A stretch of DNA of 9,166 nt, from positions 1-9,166 of the forward strand of contig QNCV01000079.1 of NCBI GenBank assembly GCA_003645845.1, written 5' to 3'. Below are positions 6,650 to 9,166 of the stretch, in pieces. Position numbers and translations under genes: made by a program. The notes under the pieces were generated by a model. The model was not told where the DNA came from. It made no database searches and worked only from the letters and a program-made list of their open reading frames with translations. How positions within the stretch are numbered: position 1 is the stretch's first letter; every line of letters starts with the position of its first letter. The DNA comes from Fidelibacterota bacterium (GTDB lineage: Bacteria > Fidelibacterota > UBA2242).

Positions 6650-7250
6650 TAAGAAGGAAAAACAGACTGAATACCAACTCGATTACAGTGTGCCGCACTG
6701 GTTTGCGCTTTATACGAGATCCCGCCATGAGAAAAAGGTTAAAGAATTGCTCGATGAACGGGGTTTCGAAAACTTTCTGCCGCTAACGACGGAATATCAC
6801 GAATGGAGCGATCGGAAAAAGGCAGTGATCGTTCCGCTGATTCGCAGTTACGTCTTCGTGCGGATTGCCGCTAAAAATGCAATTTATGTGACCCGCATTC
6901 CGGGCGCCACACGATTTATTAAATTCAAAGATGAAATGGCGCCGATTCCGGATTTTCAGATACAGGCCTTAATGCAGGCGGTGAATGAGGGAATTGAACT
7001 GAAAAAAAGGGATTATTCCGTAGAGACCGGACAGGATGTCAGAGTCAAAGAGGGCCCGATGAAAAACGCAATCGGAAAACTGGTGCGGATTGAAAACGAA
7101 AGCCGGTTTTTTATTACCCTTAAGATACCACCGTGTGCTTTCGAGGTAATGATTAGTCCCGAATTGTTGGAACCATATAACGGCGAAGACGGTGATTCAA
7201 AGAGTGATGCAAAAAAGAAAACCTGCGTTAGAATACCTTTGGGAATGTAA
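6642..7250 (+). CDS. NusG-like (UpxY-type) transcription antitermination factor
   Basis: The protein has 202 aa from the ATG at 6642; a GTG at 6636 would add two residues. The NGN domain spans about residues 18-110: WFALYTRSRHEKKVKELL, FLPLTTEYHEWSDRKK, VPLIRSYVFVRI, then an IPG...RFIKF strand and IPDFQIQAL. A KOW-like domain follows (about 129-178, GQDVRVKEGPMKNAIGKLVRI). A lysine- and acid-rich tail of about 20 residues ends the protein. The WSDRKK...PL..SYVFVR pattern resembles UpxY/RfaH-like specialised paralogues more than core NusG, and the usual secE-nusG-rplK context is absent. Such factors bind RNA polymerase and prevent pausing or termination, often in polysaccharide operons. Its target here is unknown; the gene lies between ddl, overlapping it by 8 nt, and cysS, 3 nt away. 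Confidence 0.85.
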   Translation: MTDKKEKQTEYQLDYSVPHWFALYTRSRHEKKVKELLDERGFENFLPLTTEYHEWSDRKKAVIVPLIRSYVFVRIAAKNAIYVTRIPGATRFIKFKDEMAPIPDFQIQALMQAVNEGIELKKRDYSVETGQDVRVKEGPMKNAIGKLVRIENESRFFITLKIPPCAFEVMISPELLEPYNGEDGDSKSDAKKKTCVRIPLGM

Positions 7251-7253
7251 ATT

Positions 7254-8657
7254 ATGGCTACCCGATTTTATAATACAATGACCCGCCGGAAAGAGATTTT
7301 TCAACCCATCGAGAGTGGGAAAGTGCGAATGTATACCTGCGGACCGACGGTATATAATTTTGCCCATATCGGTAATTTCCGGGCCTATGTGTTCGAGGAT
7401 TTACTGCGTCGTTATCTGAAATTCAAGGGATACGAAGTTATTCAGGTCATGAATATTACGGACGTCGATGATAAAATTATCCGGGAGGCCAACAAAGCGG
7501 GACAGACAATCCGGGAATTCACCAGGAAATATCGGGATGCCTTTTTTGAGGACATCGATACCCTGGGCATTGAACGGGCGGAAGTTTATCCCGCAGCCAC
7601 CGACCATATCTCAGAAATGGTTGGTCTGATCAGCAAGATTATGGATAAGGGATTGGCTTATAGGACCGATGACGGGTCGATTTACTTCAAAGTGTCGGAA
7701 TATCCGAAATACGGACGTTTGGCGCATTTAAATGTAACCGATATGAAACGTGGTACCAGGGTGCAGAACGATGAATATGAAAAAGAGGAACTTCGTGATT
7801 TTGCATTATGGAAAGGATGGAAGGCGGAAGACGGGCCGGTGTGCTGGGAAACCGCAATCGGCAAAGGTCGCCCCGGCTGGCATATCGAATGCTCGGCCAT
7901 GAGCACAAAGTACCTCGGCAACCATTTTGACATTCATACCGGCGGCGTGGATAACATTTTTCCCCATCATGAGAATGAAATTGCCCAGAGCGAGGCGGCC
8001 ACCGGGGAGAAATTTGTAAATTACTGGCTGCATTGTGAACACCTGATGGTGGAAGGCGACAAGATGAGCAAATCCGCCGGTAATTTCTATCGGCTGCGGG
8101 AACTGCTGGATAAAGGCATTGACGCCTCGGCCATCAGATATGTTTTGTTAAGCACGCACTACCGCCAGAAACTGAATTTTACCTTTGACAAACTCGAAGC
8201 GGCTGCGAAGAGCATTACCCGGCTGCGGGATTTTAAGAAATCCCTCGATCAGCCGGTGAACGATGGCGCTCTTCAAATCGATCAGATTGTTGAAAAATAC
8301 CTTCGTGATTTTGAGGAATTTCTTGACGATGATCTGAATATTTCCGGTGCCCTGGGAAGTCTGTTTCGTTGCATTCATGAAATCAACGCCTTTCGCGAAT
8401 CAACACCTTTGACTGATCGTGATGTCGGTGTCGTTTCAAATTTTTTGGATAAAGTCGATTCTGTTTTAAACGTAATGAATGTTTCAGAGAGAACCCTCAG
8501 TTCTGAAGAACAGCAGCTGATTGAGAAACGTCAGAAGGCCCGTGCTGAGCGAAACTGGGCTGAAGCGGATCGCATCCGCGACGAGCTGCTGAAACGGGGA
8601 ATTATCCTCGAAGACACTCCTTCGGGTACCAGTTGGAAACGTAAAATAAAAACCTGA
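7254..8657 (+). CDS. cysS: Cysteinyl-tRNA synthetase
   Basis: This class I aminoacyl-tRNA synthetase charges tRNA-Cys in the cytoplasm. The 467 aa are full length. The catalytic signatures are HIGN (38-41, the HIGH box) and KMSKS (270-274). Zinc ligands Cys29 (YTCGPTVYNF), Cys213 (WHIECSAM), His238 and Glu242 (FPHHENE) align with those of the E. coli enzyme and select cysteine. NITDVDDKII (67-76) and HTGGVDNIFPHHE (228-240) are further family hallmarks. The C-terminal helical domain with ARAERNWAEADRIRDEL is intact. The ATG follows the NusG-like gene by 3 nt with a weak GGGA upstream, so it is probably co-transcribed. The stop codon directly touches the stop of the convergent heptose kinase gene, leaving no spacer. 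Confidence 0.97.
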   Translation: MATRFYNTMTRRKEIFQPIESGKVRMYTCGPTVYNFAHIGNFRAYVFEDLLRRYLKFKGYEVIQVMNITDVDDKIIREANKAGQTIREFTRKYRDAFFEDIDTLGIERAEVYPAATDHISEMVGLISKIMDKGLAYRTDDGSIYFKVSEYPKYGRLAHLNVTDMKRGTRVQNDEYEKEELRDFALWKGWKAEDGPVCWETAIGKGRPGWHIECSAMSTKYLGNHFDIHTGGVDNIFPHHENEIAQSEAATGEKFVNYWLHCEHLMVEGDKMSKSAGNFYRLRELLDKGIDASAIRYVLLSTHYRQKLNFTFDKLEAAAKSITRLRDFKKSLDQPVNDGALQIDQIVEKYLRDFEEFLDDDLNISGALGSLFRCIHEINAFRESTPLTDRDVGVVSNFLDKVDSVLNVMNVSERTLSSEEQQLIEKRQKARAERNWAEADRIRDELLKRGIILEDTPSGTSWKRKIKT

Positions 8658-8669
8658 TTATCGCAGGTT
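8643..8669 (-). terminator. Hairpin terminator across the cysS and heptose-kinase stop codons
   Basis: AACCTG (8651-8656) and CAGGTT (8664-8669) pair around a 7-nt loop. Read on the - strand, the hairpin is followed by TTTATTTT (8650-8643), a good U-tract for the kinase gene. On the + strand the same hairpin is followed only by GTAATTTTC, so it would terminate cysS transcripts poorly. The stem is only 6 bp. It contains the cysS TGA and the kinase TAA in its left arm and loop. Confidence 0.5.
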
Positions 8670-9166
8670 GTAATTTTCTATAATTTCGTCAATAGTGACA
8701 GTGGCTGTCCCGATTTTACCCACCACGACGCCGGAAGCAAGATTGGCGGCTTTGGCGGCCAGAAACCAGTCATCTGTTAATATCAAACCGGACAAAAAAG
8801 TGGCGATAAAGGTATCTCCGGCGCCGCTGACATCGAAAACCTCCCGGGCTTTCGTAGGAACCGTCAAACTGTTGCGGTGATTATCCAGAATAAAAACGCC
8901 GCGCTCGCCGAGGGTAATCACCAACCCCTGTAATTTCAGTTCGTCAACCAGTTGCCGGGCATACTGGTCAATTTCTTCGTCATTCAGGTCGGGATGGCGG
9001 ATTGCGTTTCCGAATTCCTTCCGGTTGGGTTTTAAGGTGGTAGCTCCGCGGTACTTTGAAAAGTCATTGCTCTTTGGGTCCACGATAACGGGGATGTTAT
9101 CAAAATGTCCGAGTATATCGGCTGTCAAGTCCGGCGTCAGCAGACCTTTATTATAATCTGAAATAA
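8658..9166 (-). CDS. hldA: D-glycero-beta-D-manno-heptose-7-phosphate kinase, C-terminal part
   Basis: This PfkB/ribokinase-family enzyme phosphorylates heptose 7-phosphate at C1, the step before GmhB. The gene runs off the right edge and about 168 C-terminal residues are visible. A TTG at 9128 is internal: upstream codons read ISDYNKGLLTPD, matching the RfaE DYGKG-LTP segment. Further RfaE hallmarks are DPKSNDFSKYRGATTLKPNR, ITLGERGV, the catalytic DVSGAGDTF (GAGD codons 8825-8814) and GVVVGKIGTATVT. The protein ends right after the kinase domain, with no cytidylyltransferase-like HIGH domain, so it is the stand-alone HldA form rather than bifunctional HldE. Other PfkB kinases are less likely given the VGKIGTATV ending and nearby gmhB. 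It converges on cysS with abutting stops. Confidence 0.88.
   Translation of the reverse strand, partial: ISDYNKGLLTPDLTADILGHFDNIPVIVDPKSNDFSKYRGATTLKPNRKEFGNAIRHPDLNDEEIDQYARQLVDELKLQGLVITLGERGVFILDNHRNSLTVPTKAREVFDVSGAGDTFIATFLSGLILTDDWFLAAKAANLASGVVVGKIGTATVTIDEIIENYNLR

Noticed and set aside
6642..7250. Assignment as core NusG
   Set aside because: The neighbourhood lacks secE and ribosomal protein genes, and the WSDRKK/SYVFVR pattern is closer to UpxY/RfaH-type paralogues.
1..9166. tRNA, rRNA, CRISPR array, transposase or integrase
   Set aside because: I found no cloverleaf-like segment, spaced direct repeats or mobile-element protein motifs on either strand.

Overview
The window looks like a chromosomal segment of a Gram-negative bacterium. 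It encodes two ADP-heptose (LPS inner core) enzymes, a D-Ala-D-Ala ligase, and a probable lipid-anchored LamG protein beside a secreted-type fibronectin III (FN3) array. The UpxY-like NusG paralogue, the FN3/LamG proteins and a possible TAnnTTTG promoter box lean toward the FCB superphylum (Bacteroidota or relatives). That placement is inference; no rRNA or tRNA gene is present to settle it. I see no mobile element, integrase or CRISPR array, and base composition looks even throughout.

Layout. (1) Positions 2-2157, + strand: the 3' part of a large FN3-repeat protein, overlapped by GTGA with a small LamG-domain putative lipoprotein. (2) Positions 2158-2297: a compact convergent terminator zone. 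The + strand hairpin lies inside the last codons of the opposing gene, and a nested stem just beyond probably terminates the - strand. (3) Positions 2256-4951, - strand: a tight three-gene operon, read as URO-D/MtaA-type methyltransferase-like protein, then PAP2 phosphatase, then homocysteine S-methyltransferase. (4) Positions 4952-5072: a divergent promoter region. (5) Positions 5073-8657, + strand: gmhB, ddl, a UpxY/NusG-like factor and cysS, linked by 4- and 8-nt overlaps and a 3-nt gap. (6) Positions 8658-9166, - strand: the 3' part of a stand-alone heptose-7-phosphate kinase, whose stop codon abuts that of cysS with a hairpin across both.

How it fits together. GmhB and the HldA-type kinase catalyse consecutive steps of ADP-heptose synthesis, although they lie on opposite strands. 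Ddl supplies the D-Ala-D-Ala dipeptide of peptidoglycan. The NusG paralogue may modulate elongation of an envelope-related transcript. The - strand operon pairs two zinc methyltransferase families and suggests methyl-group traffic, but no corrinoid protein is visible. No wholly new system is evident. The most interesting items are this methyltransferase/PAP2 operon with its altered zinc motif, the NusG paralogue inside a housekeeping operon, and the terminators overlapping coding sequence.
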